Assembly: GCF_019924045.1 (NCBI RefSeq)
Contig: NZ_JAHXBN010000018.1
Span: 1-64,000, forward strand
Origin: Dyadobacter fermentans
GTDB taxonomy: Bacteria; Bacteroidota; Bacteroidia; Cytophagales; Spirosomataceae
Length of the DNA stretch: 64,000 nt
Direction of reading: 5' to 3'
A program made the translations under genes and the position numbers. Under the pieces are notes generated by a model. The model was not told where the DNA came from. It made no database searches and saw only the letters and a program-made list of their open reading frames with translations. This document shows positions 25,837-35,251 of the stretch, piece by piece; the first letter of the stretch is position 1, and the number at the start of each line of letters is the position of its first letter.

Positions 25837-28800
25837 TTAAAAAGTCAACGATAAACCGCCATTTACAACCCTGGAAAGTGGGTAATTGATACCCCCCGTG
25901 TTGTTGTCCTCAGGATCGAATCCTTTCAGACCAGGGCAATAGGTAGCCAGGTTATTTCCATTCACATACAAGCGAACGTTCTGCACGCCAAGACGATTGG
26001 ACAGCCCCGTTGGGAGGGTGTAACCAAATTCCAGGTTTTTCAGCCTGATGTAGTTGGTATTAAAAAGCAGGTGCGTATTTCGCTGTGATCTCCAATACTC
26101 GTCACTTCTGTTACTCGCACGCGGCTTGGAACCGTTGATGTTCTCGGGAGTCCAGCGATCATCAAAATCTTCTTTCCAGTAGTTTCCGAAATCGCCACTT
26201 TCGAGAGACAGGTAACGAAGCGCACCGGTAGCTGCCTGAAACAGGATAGAAAGGTCGAAGCCTTTGTAGCTCAGGTTAGCACCGATACCGCCCTGAAAGC
26301 GGGGCACGTCTGTTTTGTAGTTGCGGACACGGTCACTCGCATCGATTTTACCGTCATTGTTCACATCCTGGAAAATTACGTCTCCCGGACGGGCACCTCC
26401 CCAGTGCGGATACGCATCCACGGCGGCCTGGTCTTTGAAGATGCCGATCGCCTGATAATACAGGTCGCGGTCCGGATCGAAAGGCGTATTGGGATCGCTG
26501 GGCTTGGTGGGGAGCGGGTGGCCGGTAACCTGCTGGTAGTCGGGACGCCCCGGTGTCTCATCAATGAAGTTCACCTTATTGATCGCATACCCTCCATTCA
26601 CAAACACCGTGTATTTCAGGTCCTTCACATCGCCGCGATAGGACACATTGAAGTCAAATCCTTTGTTTGACGTCTTTCCGATGTTTTCGCTTGGAAGGGT
26701 CAAACCCGTTGAAGTAGGAACGGATGCGTTCCGTTTCCAAAGCAATCCCGAGCGACGATAATCAAATACGTCGAAGGTGATATTGATGCGATCATTTAAT
26801 AAGCTTGCATCGAAACCGATATCTCCCTGGCTCGCTACTTCCCATGTCACGTTGGGATTGGGGATACGGGTTTCTCCCAATGTTTTGTTTTCAATATTGG
26901 TACCGAACACCATGTTTTGGTTCTGGAAACCGTAGGTTCCCAGGTATTGCCATTCTTCGATACGGTCGTTACCGGTTTGTCCCCACGAAGCGCGAAGTTT
27001 GAACTGATTAATAAAGCTCACATTGTTTTTCCAGAAGCCCTCTTCCGAAATGCGCCATCCCGCTGACACCCCCGGGAAAAACCCGAAACGTTTTGCTTTG
27101 GGGAAAATGTAGGACCCATCCACCCTCCACACAAACTCCATCAGGTATTTCTCTTTGTAGCTGTAATTGACACGTCCGAAGTAGTTCAGCCTCGCACTTT
27201 GGTAGGCTGTTCCTGCATTGTCCTTCTCCGCATCCCCACCTGCATTGAGCTGATCGAGAGAAGTCGAAACGAAATAACGGCGGAACGCATTGAACTTGTC
27301 GCCATTACCGGTTCTCCGTTCAGTACCCACCAGGAACTTCACCATGTGATTGGCTCCAATGGCTTTATCATAATTAAGATAGCCATTCAGCAAAATATCC
27401 TGTTTGTCTTCCGTATACTCGGTAAGGTTAGGATCGCCCACCCCCTTCTTTCCACGCACCAGGATAGGCTGTCCATTCGCATCACGGCTGGTTCCATCCC
27501 AGGAATTGAGATACCAGGGAGTCTGAAAACGCTTTCTGAAATTGAACCCTTTATCAACTCCGGCGTTACCCGTGAACGAAAGTCCTTCAATCCATGGAAT
27601 TTTGACATTCAGTTGTAATGTACTGTTGAGCACGTACCATTTATCACGGTCGTATCCGGTTTGGTTGGTACTCACCACGACAGGGTTATTTCCATACTCG
27701 ATATCCGGCCCGGTAGCGCCGTTTGGCCAGTAAGCGGGCATATTCGGCTTACCCCTCATCACCATCCACAATATATCTCCCGCTGAGCGCGTAGGATAGT
27801 TTTTATCTTCCATACGGCCGGATACGTCGAAGCGCAGACTGATATTCTTGGTGATAGTCGCATCGAGGTTTGTTCGGAAATCATGTTGGGTGTACTTGGT
27901 CGCACTGTTCTTGTAATATCCATCCTGGGTTTTGGTACCCAGGGAGACAAAATAGCGCACAGCCTCGCCGCCGCCCGATACAGTAGCGTTATAAAAGTGC
28001 TGCCCCGACCAATTTTTGTAGATTTCATCGAACCAGTCTGTATTCGGATATTTCCACGGATCCGAACCATCGGCAAATCTGGCAATGTCCTCGGAGGTAT
28101 ACCGGGGCGGACGGTTTCTATACAGATCCACCTCGTTCAAAGCTTGTGCATACTCCGATGCGTTTGTCATTTTAGGCAGGATGGTAGGCTGACTGAAACC
28201 CTGATTGGCGTTGAAGGTAATGGTAGGTTTTCCTGTTTTACCGCGCTTGGTGGTAATCAGAATAACCCCGTTTGCGGCCTGAGCGCCATAAATCGCGGCA
28301 GAAGCATCTTTCAAAACCGAAATTGTTTCGATGCTGTTGGGGTCGATACGATCCAGTGAACGGCCTGGGATACCATCCACCACCACAAGGGCGTCGTTGT
28401 TGCCCAATGTGTTCATCCCACGGATACGGATGGTCGATCCGTCTTGTCCTGGTTCACCGCTTCGTGAAACCAACGTTACCCCTGGTAAGCGACCGGCAAG
28501 ACTGTTACTCACGTTGACTGCCGGAGATTTCACCACGTCGGATCCTTTCACAGTTGTTACGGATCCGGTTAATGTCTCCTTCTTCTGCTCTCCATAACCT
28601 ACTACAACCACCTCACTAAGGGCCTGTGAATCGCCCACCAGTGTCACATCGATGGAATTCCTTGTACCTACCGCAACTTCCTGCTTAACAAAACCTACGT
28701 AACTATATACGAGGATAGCTTCTGCATTCGGAACCGCGATCGTATATTCTCCGGAAGCGTCGGTCGTAGTACCGGTGTTCGTCCCTTTTACAAGGATACT

Positions 28801-28995
28801 TACACCCGGCAGCGGCGTTCCGTTTTCCTCGGTAACTTTTCCCTTCACAGTAACGTCTGCTTGCAAAAGGGCTGTTTTCACTCCGGGCTGGCCGGATGCC
28901 AGAAGCGGCAAGGGTTGGCTTACGCCGAGAGCCATCATAGCCAGACACACACCTGCGGGTGGGCATAGCCGTTTTAGGTAAAGCGTTTTGGTCAT
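25837..28995 (-). CDS. SusC/RagA family TonB-dependent outer-membrane transporter
   Basis: The protein has 1052 residues. A signal peptide is followed by a carboxypeptidase-regulatory-like domain (about 48-125, VKGKVTEENGTPLPGVSI), the plug domain (about 130-245, VVVGYGEQKKETLTGSVTTV and RIRGMNTLGNNDALVVVDG) and a 22-strand-type barrel to the C-terminus, ending NGGLSLTF. It imports oligosaccharides with energy from TonB. The partner SusD lies 10 bp downstream. The 1.2 kb upstream has no gene; GH74 lies beyond it in the same direction. Confidence 0.95.
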   Translation of the reverse strand: MTKTLYLKRLCPPAGVCLAMMALGVSQPLPLLASGQPGVKTALLQADVTVKGKVTEENGTPLPGVSILVKGTNTGTTTDASGEYTIAVPNAEAILVYSYVGFVKQEVAVGTRNSIDVTLVGDSQALSEVVVVGYGEQKKETLTGSVTTVKGSDVVKSPAVNVSNSLAGRLPGVTLVSRSGEPGQDGSTIRIRGMNTLGNNDALVVVDGIPGRSLDRIDPNSIETISVLKDASAAIYGAQAANGVILITTKRGKTGKPTITFNANQGFSQPTILPKMTNASEYAQALNEVDLYRNRPPRYTSEDIARFADGSDPWKYPNTDWFDEIYKNWSGQHFYNATVSGGGEAVRYFVSLGTKTQDGYYKNSATKYTQHDFRTNLDATITKNISLRFDVSGRMEDKNYPTRSAGDILWMVMRGKPNMPAYWPNGATGPDIEYGNNPVVVSTNQTGYDRDKWYVLNSTLQLNVKIPWIEGLSFTGNAGVDKGFNFRKRFQTPWYLNSWDGTSRDANGQPILVRGKKGVGDPNLTEYTEDKQDILLNGYLNYDKAIGANHMVKFLVGTERRTGNGDKFNAFRRYFVSTSLDQLNAGGDAEKDNAGTAYQSARLNYFGRVNYSYKEKYLMEFVWRVDGSYIFPKAKRFGFFPGVSAGWRISEEGFWKNNVSFINQFKLRASWGQTGNDRIEEWQYLGTYGFQNQNMVFGTNIENKTLGETRIPNPNVTWEVASQGDIGFDASLLNDRINITFDVFDYRRSGLLWKRNASVPTSTGLTLPSENIGKTSNKGFDFNVSYRGDVKDLKYTVFVNGGYAINKVNFIDETPGRPDYQQVTGHPLPTKPSDPNTPFDPDRDLYYQAIGIFKDQAAVDAYPHWGGARPGDVIFQDVNNDGKIDASDRVRNYKTDVPRFQGGIGANLSYKGFDLSILFQAATGALRYLSLESGDFGNYWKEDFDDRWTPENINGSKPRASNRSDEYWRSQRNTHLLFNTNYIRLKNLEFGYTLPTGLSNRLGVQNVRLYVNGNNLATYCPGLKGFDPEDNNTGGINYPLSRVVNGGLSLTF

Positions 28996-29965
28996 AATTT
29001 CAATTAATACATGGTTTAGAATACCGTCATTTCAATTGGGCACAGGAAGTCTTCCCGACCAAAAAATCGGTCGTTGCCTTAAATGGATTTTAGATGCTGT
29101 CAGCTTTTTTTTGTCATAGGCGAAGGTTTATATAACAGGAATAAATGGATACGATTGAAAACAGATTCTGGTGATAGGGAGGAATGTGGCAGTCTTAAAG
29201 ATTGGTAGCCCGGAGTGGCTTAAAACCATGTTTAGTAATAAAATGCACAGGTTCACGCCTGAGTTACGCGAGGAAAAAACCCGCGTGAAGATGAAGATTA
29301 GTAGACAATTGAAATGGGTAAAAAACGTCATCAGAAGTGAAACCGGTTTAAGGAAGTCGCATAAATATCTTACGTGGTTCTGTCGGAGATATAGCTTATC
29401 GGATAGCTATAAATTAATGCTTTCAATCATTTCCACCGACCAGTGGCGCAAGTGCACGGAATACTTACTTTCAGCACAATTTTAAAGTGAAATAGCACCA
29501 ATAATGTTTCAATATTTGATTTATTTTGACTCTATTTTGATATTTCAAGCAATTAAAGACAATTATATAGAAAAATATTACCAAATCATGAAATCGATAG
29601 TAGTTTGCTATTTCCTGTAATTCGATAACCAATATTACCAATATTTTAGAGGTACACATACCGGACAGCGATATAAGCAATGATCTATCCAAACACCTAT
29701 AAAAGTCTTGGATATAAAAATGGATCTGGCATAACGGAGGTGTAAGAAAGCGATTCCCATTTTCGGTTAATTATTAAAATCACCAAGTCATTTGTCAGCT
29801 CTTTTCCAATTTTAAACCGGAACGAAGGAAAATAACTAACCATTCTGCATTTGGCCCGACGGTATCCATTAATCCATGGTTCCGCATTCATCTTCACAAA
29901 TGTTATCATTCATCTAAATAATTCGTCCATTGGTCGAAAAACGAATGGAATGACCTGGCCTAAAC

Positions 29966-29996
29966 TTTTGCAGCCGAGATGAAATTGCTATAATTG
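29966..29996 (+). promoter_or_regulatory. Bacteroidota-type promoter ahead of the candidate small RNA
   Basis: TTTTG (29966-29970) and TATAATTG (29989-29996) are separated by 18 bp, close to the consensus TTTG-N19-TAnnTTTG. No ORF follows in this direction, but two hairpins and a T7 run do. Confidence 0.5.
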
Positions 29997-30002
29997 AGCG
30001 CG

Positions 30003-30077
30003 ATTAATCGTATAGATTAAGCGTTGTAGTAAGATATTGCTTAATCGCCTCCCGGTTATCGGGGGGATGATTTTTTT
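30003..30077 (+). ncRNA. Candidate small RNA, about 75 nt, with intrinsic terminator
   Basis: Downstream of the promoter boxes at 29966-29996, the predicted transcript has an 8-bp perfect stem, GATTAAGC (30015-30022) with GCTTAATC (30039-30046), across a 16-base loop. A second hairpin, CCTCCCG (30048-30054) with CGGGGGG (30060-30066), follows and ends in a T7 run (30071-30077). That is a textbook layout of a short RNA with a Rho-independent terminator. The G run can alternatively pair downstream, GGGATGA (30064-30070) with TCATCCC (30079-30085). No family was recognised. The start site is inferred. Confidence 0.45.
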
Positions 30078-30115
30078 GTCATCCCAATCAGAAAACGGTT
30101 ACCCCGCAAAATAAA

Positions 30116-30140
30116 TTGGCCGGAGTAATTCCCCGGCCAA
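30116..30140 (-). terminator. Intrinsic terminator of the GH74 gene
   Basis: TTGGCCGG (30116-30123) and CCGGCCAA (30133-30140) form a perfect 8-bp stem. On the minus strand it lies 80 bp after the GH74 stop and is followed by TTTATTTT, a U-rich tail. It would stop GH74 transcripts before SusC. Confidence 0.6.
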
Positions 30141-30219
30141 GCTTAACTATTACATCTAAAATGGAGCTCGGATAATAACCAAAATCTCAGGTTATCTTAC
30201 AATCCTTCTCACCTTTCAT

Positions 30220-33048
30220 TTACTGTTTGAGCAGCTTGATAACCTTGCTTACGCCGCCCATGCGCACCCTGATTAAATGCAAGCCGGGTCGCAGACTGTG
30301 ACCGACCAGGGCTCCGTCTTTCCCCTCGCCACTTTCTACTTTCCTGCCTGCCGCATTATAAATTTCATAACTGAAATCGGAAGACGTCCTGATCTGAAAA
30401 AATTGGGAAGATGGATTAGGATAAGCCGTTGCACCGGGCTCAAATTCTACCACTTCCGGGCTTGCCAACCGCGAAGCACTTCCAGTACTTACCTGTTCGA
30501 GCCGGAATTGCTGGTTGGCTGCGTTGTTACAGGCCCATTGTTGGACGAGGGCGCCATTAGCTGTGGAAGCAGCTGCCACGTCGAGACATTTTCCGCTGTG
30601 CCGGGCCTTGATCTGGTAATAACCGTCTCCTGAATCTATCAATTGAAACTGCTGGTTGGTGCCTGCGCCAGCTGTCCACTGCTGCACTTTCGCGACGTCA
30701 TCCTGAGAAAAACCACTAATATCCAGGTTTTTACCACTGTGAACTGCTTTTAAAGTATAGTACCCGCTTCCGTCGGCCGTCACGACCCAATGCTGGTTAG
30801 AGCCGCCATTGCCAGGCCATTGATCTACCTGCGCCCCATCGGCAGTCGACGCGCCGACGACGTCTACAAGCAGATTGCTATGTCTTGCGATAATCCTGTA
30901 AGTTGCTCCGGAAATAATCGAAGAAGAATTTTGTATATCTCCGTAAATAATGCCCCGGCCGGTCCCTCCCAGGTACAGCCTGCCGTATACGCGCGGGTCA
31001 CCCGTAATGGTAGTAACCGTGCCATACTGGTGCTGGGCATCATTTATACGCGTCCAGGTGGTCCCGCCGTCGTCCGAACGGTAGAAGCCGGAAGTTCCGT
31101 TCACCGTGCCAACGATAAAGACCGCCGGGTAGGTTTTACCCGGTGCTGCTTTTCCGAATGAAACTGCCGTAGCATTTTGTGCGCTGCCCACCTGGGTAAA
31201 ACTGGCACCTGAATTCGTAGAACGATATACCCCATTCGGGTTGGCGAGCCAGATGTCGCCTTCCGAGCCAAAAACGGTACGGATCCTGGTTAACCATGCC
31301 TGATAATCGGGAACCGTCGGCAGGCCGGTCGCTTGTATCGAAAAGGAAGATCCCCCGTTGGTACTCACCCATATCCTGCCATTCACTGGGTCGTATGCAT
31401 AGAATTTCTGAGAATTCACCCGGTCGGATATGGGCTTTAGGTTGGCTGGCACACCGCCGCAGGCCGTCCATGATGTTCCGCGGTTGGTAGAAAAATACAT
31501 AGCAGAAGCGCCCTCGGGGGCCCACACAAGTCTGTTGCCATCGGCGGAAACTGCAATATTGCCACCACCGGTCACTCCGGACGGTACGCTGGCAAAGGAC
31601 GTCCAGGAACTGCCGCCGTCGGTAGAATAGGAGCCGTACTTACCGCCAGCATTGTTGTAGGTACGAGCCATAAAACCGGGAACGCTCTGCGCAAAATCGA
31701 TACTGAGGCTGGTCCCATACTGAGGCGACAAACGACCGGCCGACGGCGAAGCATCCAGGTTGTCGTGTTTGAAACCGTCAATATCGCCCAGCGCACTCAA
31801 AAGCGGAGCGCCGGCGGGTGGGCTGATCAGTTCCAGCGCGGCAGTTTCTTCCAATCCCTTGTTTTGAAATATCCAGTTGGTCGGGTTTGCACCGAGATTG
31901 TTCGAATTATATACCCCATAACCAGTTACAAACCAGGCATTAGCGGCGTTGAATGGATCGATCTCCACATCACCCAACCAGTGAGGATTCATGGTAGCAG
32001 CATACGGAGCCAAAGAATGATCCCATGTAGCATTGGTCAACAGAGCGGTCCAGTTACTGCCACCATCTGTCGTGCGGTAAACCTCATCGCGCGGCCACCA
32101 GCGGTCCAAAGTACTTACGATTACATGGTTGGCATTCTGAGCATCTACGGAAATGCCCCCGTAGCCCCCTTGCCCGGACGGTGGGGATATGTTTGTCCAG
32201 GCATTCCCCGATGGATTCAGCTTCCACACCGCCCCGGCGCCTACGTTATTCGGACCGTTGGCGTCGGAATAGGACAGATAAATAATGCCATTCGAAGCCA
32301 GGGCCGCCTGATGGGGCATCAGATTGGTCGGCTGGCCTGATACCGCCGTCCAGGTAGCTCCGCCGTCCGTACTCTTGTACAGGTTCGTGCCTGTCTGCAT
32401 GACGCCCACGTAAATCGTTTTAGTAGCTGTACCGGAGGAACTACTGCTTTTATCAAAAAGCACGAAGGAAATTCCCCCCGAACCAATCGGGCTGGAACTG
32501 ACCGGAAAGCTGCTGACTTTGCTCCACGTAGATCCGTAGTTGGTGCTTTTCCAGAGCCCGTCTGTGCTGGAACCCAGGAAAAGGGTGCTCCCCAGGTTCG
32601 GGTCTACTTGCAGGCGCTCACCGGCCGAGCGCCCGTTTTCGTTCCCTCCGAGCTTAATCGATAGGCTATTACGCGTCCACGTCGCACCTTTGTCGGTAGA
32701 GGCATAGACGGCACCTGCTGCACCCCAAGACTGCGTGTAAAGGCCTGTTGCCATATACACCCGATTGGGGTTGGAGGGATCGGTAGCCATACTCACTACG
32801 CCGAAGTCGTCTCCGGCAGCGAAGCTGTCGGAAAGCGGAATCCACACTTTGTTGGCGGCATCCCATCGATAGGCCCCTCCTATGTCCGTGCGCGCATACA
32901 CCAGGTTTTGCTGGGTTGTACTATAAATAATACCCGTCACAAACCCGCCGCCCAGCATCTGAACATTTTTCCATTGGTAGGTCTGACCAAGCGACGTGCT
33001 TGCCGAAAGAAATGTCAGCCAACAGCAAACCAATAACGTCCATTTCAT
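30220..33048 (-). CDS. GH74 xyloglucanase with ricin-type lectin domain and type IX secretion tail
   Basis: Start at 33048 (MKWTLLVCCWLTFLSAS) gives 942 residues with a signal peptide ending near SLGQ; an in-frame ATG at 33192 is an alternative with a longer N-region. The GH74 double propeller starts TYQWKNVQMLGGGFVTGI and has YARTDIGGAYRW (candidate catalytic Asp near 55) and LGDIDGF (Asp near 422), with many STDGG.TW repeats. A ricin-B-like beta-trefoil (CBM13-type; NQHW, NQQF repeats) spans about 740-845. The last 75 residues (YPNPSSQFFQI to VIKLLKQ) are a T9SS sorting domain. It would cleave xyloglucan at the cell surface or outside, feeding the SusC/SusD downstream. Confidence 0.88.
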   Translation of the reverse strand: MKWTLLVCCWLTFLSASTSLGQTYQWKNVQMLGGGFVTGIIYSTTQQNLVYARTDIGGAYRWDAANKVWIPLSDSFAAGDDFGVVSMATDPSNPNRVYMATGLYTQSWGAAGAVYASTDKGATWTRNSLSIKLGGNENGRSAGERLQVDPNLGSTLFLGSSTDGLWKSTNYGSTWSKVSSFPVSSSPIGSGGISFVLFDKSSSSSGTATKTIYVGVMQTGTNLYKSTDGGATWTAVSGQPTNLMPHQAALASNGIIYLSYSDANGPNNVGAGAVWKLNPSGNAWTNISPPSGQGGYGGISVDAQNANHVIVSTLDRWWPRDEVYRTTDGGSNWTALLTNATWDHSLAPYAATMNPHWLGDVEIDPFNAANAWFVTGYGVYNSNNLGANPTNWIFQNKGLEETAALELISPPAGAPLLSALGDIDGFKHDNLDASPSAGRLSPQYGTSLSIDFAQSVPGFMARTYNNAGGKYGSYSTDGGSSWTSFASVPSGVTGGGNIAVSADGNRLVWAPEGASAMYFSTNRGTSWTACGGVPANLKPISDRVNSQKFYAYDPVNGRIWVSTNGGSSFSIQATGLPTVPDYQAWLTRIRTVFGSEGDIWLANPNGVYRSTNSGASFTQVGSAQNATAVSFGKAAPGKTYPAVFIVGTVNGTSGFYRSDDGGTTWTRINDAQHQYGTVTTITGDPRVYGRLYLGGTGRGIIYGDIQNSSSIISGATYRIIARHSNLLVDVVGASTADGAQVDQWPGNGGSNQHWVVTADGSGYYTLKAVHSGKNLDISGFSQDDVAKVQQWTAGAGTNQQFQLIDSGDGYYQIKARHSGKCLDVAAASTANGALVQQWACNNAANQQFRLEQVSTGSASRLASPEVVEFEPGATAYPNPSSQFFQIRTSSDFSYEIYNAAGRKVESGEGKDGALVGHSLRPGLHLIRVRMGGVSKVIKLLKQ

Positions 33049-33228
33049 AACCGGCCCGGTTACTCCTTTTCCAACCCTATTTTGATTCACATCGTGGCCC
33101 CCTTTCCGGGACCGCGAGACTTTCCTATACGGGCCGTGATTTTGGATCGGCTGGGAGCCGTGTGTTGGTTTCATTGCGTAGGTTTTGTCCATATTGCATG
33201 TGTTTAAGTGATTGCTAAAATTGCTCAC

Positions 33229-33598
33229 ATGAACCGCGGCTTTGGCTTCATTCTATCTCCATTCCCAAGTCATAAAGTCAGGAGGTCGGCGCGCTCGCGC
33301 TCAGATAGATTAGCACAATAACAGGGATTCATTGCATCAAAGGTAGATCACCAACGGACTATGCATGGGTACGAAATAGTCCAAATGAAGGGGGTAAAAA
33401 GTCCAGAATAGTATTAAATAGCCAAAAAATGGCAAAAAATTAACCCATTCCGGTTGAGTTGACTCCGAAAAATGGCGTGGCGAAAGGATCGCCCGCCGCA
33501 CCGTCTCAGATAAGAACGGCGATGGCAGGTCTCGTTTGTAGCAAAATAAGCAGGGGTAACGGGCGCGAGAGAAAGGTGGTTTGTGAATCACGCATGCA
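33229..33598. other. Upstream region of the GH74 gene, no gene seen
   Basis: About 370 bp of AT-rich sequence. An 84-codon frame on the minus strand (33337-33591) has no signal or domain and is probably chance. No clear promoter match or large repeat was found. Confidence 0.5.
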
Positions 33599-33742
33599 CT
33601 AGCTCTTTTTGGTCCAGGTCAGGATTTTTGGCTTATGGTAAACCAGCCATACCGCACGCTCGTCCGAATGATTTTCCTCTAACCATTTCCGCCATTCCTG
33701 TCGGTTAGCCGGGCTGAAAACTTTTGTGTCTTTCGGTGGCAT
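33599..33742 (-). pseudogene. Truncated YdeI/OmpD-associated family gene fragment
   Basis: From the ATG at 33742 only 47 residues are encoded: MPPKDTKVFSPANRQEWRKW then LEENHSDERAVWLVYHKPK. This is the typical N-terminus of the YdeI/OmpD-associated family, whose members have about 190 residues and continue with a DEALCFGWIDS motif. Here the frame ends at WTKKS and no continuation is seen in the following sequence, so the 3' three quarters are lost. Confidence 0.6.
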
Positions 33743-33938
33743 AATAGCACCGGGTGAAATGAATCGCCGTTCAAGAAAAGCATTTGTTTCCAATTTGATG
33801 CTACGATCGGGCTGCATTGCAACAGATTGCCGAAATAAACACCCGAAGCCGGTTTTCCTGAGTGGATACAGCCGGCAAACGTTCGTATATTTAGGAGTTG
33901 ACGGCAAGTGGGAAAAACGACAGTAACAACATAAAACA

Positions 33939-34520
33939 ATGCATGATTTACTATTCGATTTTATATCAAAATACATTTCGTTGACAGACGAGGAAAAGGG
34001 CGCCATCGTTTCTCTGGATATATTTCACTCGGTAAAGAAAGGGACGACTTTGCTCAAAGAAGGGCAAAAATCACAAGAGAGCTATTTTGTTCTAAAAGGC
34101 TGTATCCGGGTTTATTACATCAAAGCCGGAGAAGAAAAGACAACAGCTTTCTACACGGAAATGGATGCCCTTACACCCCATAGTGTCATCAGTAAAACGC
34201 CTTCCGATTATTTCATCAGTTGTGTTGAAGACAGTATTCTTCTGATTTCCAACTCTGACATGGAAGCGGAAATCAACAGCAAATTTCCAAAGTTTGAAAC
34301 CATGTGCCGAATGCTGTCGGAAGAATTGTTAGCCAAACAACAGATAGACTTTGACGAGTTTAAGACCTCTTCGCCCGAACAGCGGTACTTGAACCTTTTA
34401 CAAAACAGGCCGGATCTGGTCCAACGCGTTCCGCAGCACCAGCTAGCCAGTTATCTTGGGATAAAACCACAGTCATTAAGCCGGGTAAGGGCCAGAATTT
34501 TGGAGAAAAACAAGGGTTAA
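33939..34520 (+). CDS. Crp/Fnr family transcriptional regulator
   Basis: The 193-residue protein has a cNMP-binding-type domain (about 15-120; TTLLKEGQKSQESYFVLKGCIRVYY) and a C-terminal helix-turn-helix (VPQHQLASYLGIKPQSLSRVRARI). The gene is divergent from the YdeI fragment and lies 79 bp upstream of an outer-membrane protein gene in the same direction, a likely target or co-transcribed partner (inference). It differs clearly from the Crp/Fnr protein at 22306. Confidence 0.87.
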   Translation: MHDLLFDFISKYISLTDEEKGAIVSLDIFHSVKKGTTLLKEGQKSQESYFVLKGCIRVYYIKAGEEKTTAFYTEMDALTPHSVISKTPSDYFISCVEDSILLISNSDMEAEINSKFPKFETMCRMLSEELLAKQQIDFDEFKTSSPEQRYLNLLQNRPDLVQRVPQHQLASYLGIKPQSLSRVRARILEKNKG

Positions 34521-34599
34521 GAGTCATTTCTTAACTTAGGTGAACGTTTTTGAGCTACGCGCCAATCTACTTTTGCTGTCTCACTTAACAAGCTAAGAC

Positions 34600-35223
34600 A
34601 TGCAAAAGAAAAGTTTACGTTTGGCCTTGATTTTAATGATGGCCGTACCTCTTCAACTTAAAGCTCAGTATTCCAGGCAAGACAGTACTTTCCGAAAATT
34701 CTTTATAGGTAGTACCCTGTTTATGATCGCTAATGCAGTGCCGGACAATAATCCGCCTCAGATGATTTATCTGAACTTCGGGTATCGCATTACGGGGAAG
34801 GATGTAATTTCGCTTGAATTCAAAACCTGGAAATATGCCTGGCCCATTGGTATTCCTTATGGAAAATCATATGAAGCGGAGGGCGAAGGGTTTCCAGGTT
34901 ATATCCGTGAGCACGGCGTTTCACTTAATTATCAAAGGTTTTTATGGAAGGGCCTTTTTGCGCAAGTGGACGTGATGCCTGCTTTTCAGACTTTTGTAAA
35001 TGACGACGGTAAGAAGATTGACAAAGGCTTTCAAATCTTCAACACTTATTCCATGGGTTATCACATTAAACTTTTCAAGGACAGGCTTTTTTTTCAGCCT
35101 TCCATAGCAATGACCCATCGCCCCTATCAATCAACAATGCCTGATTCGTTCAAACAGGTTGATGATCGATGGCCGAGAGTTTTCTTCTGGCAGCCGGGCC
35201 TCCATTTTGGGGTAAATTTTTAA
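34600..35223 (+). CDS. Hypothetical outer-membrane protein
   Basis: This 207-residue protein has a signal peptide (cleaved near LQLKAQ). The mature part is rich in aromatic beta-strand patterns (MIYLNFGYRITGKDVISLEFKTW, HGVSLNYQRFLWKGLFAQVDVM) and ends in LHFGVNF, with the terminal Phe typical of barrels. I do not recognise the family. It follows a Crp/Fnr gene by 79 bp. Confidence 0.7.
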   Translation: MQKKSLRLALILMMAVPLQLKAQYSRQDSTFRKFFIGSTLFMIANAVPDNNPPQMIYLNFGYRITGKDVISLEFKTWKYAWPIGIPYGKSYEAEGEGFPGYIREHGVSLNYQRFLWKGLFAQVDVMPAFQTFVNDDGKKIDKGFQIFNTYSMGYHIKLFKDRLFFQPSIAMTHRPYQSTMPDSFKQVDDRWPRVFFWQPGLHFGVNF

Positions 35224-35251
35224 AAACAGGGCCCGGCGGCTCAAACAGCTG

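Larger units (their letters stand above)
28996..30219. other. 1.2-kb gene-poor interval between GH74 and SusC genes
   Basis: This AT-rich stretch holds no convincing protein gene. The longest frame, 104 codons at 29171-29485 (+), has no recognisable domain and may be chance. It contains the SusC promoter region, a hairpin with an A/T-rich loop upstream of SusC (CGACC and GGTCG near 29055-29075), a candidate small RNA (29966-30077) and the GH74 terminator (30116-30140). Confidence 0.6.

Noticed and set aside
29171..29485. 104-codon frame in the GH74-SusC gap
   Set aside because: No domain, signal or conserved pattern, and it overlaps a frame on the other strand. It is kept only as a weak possibility in the interval note.
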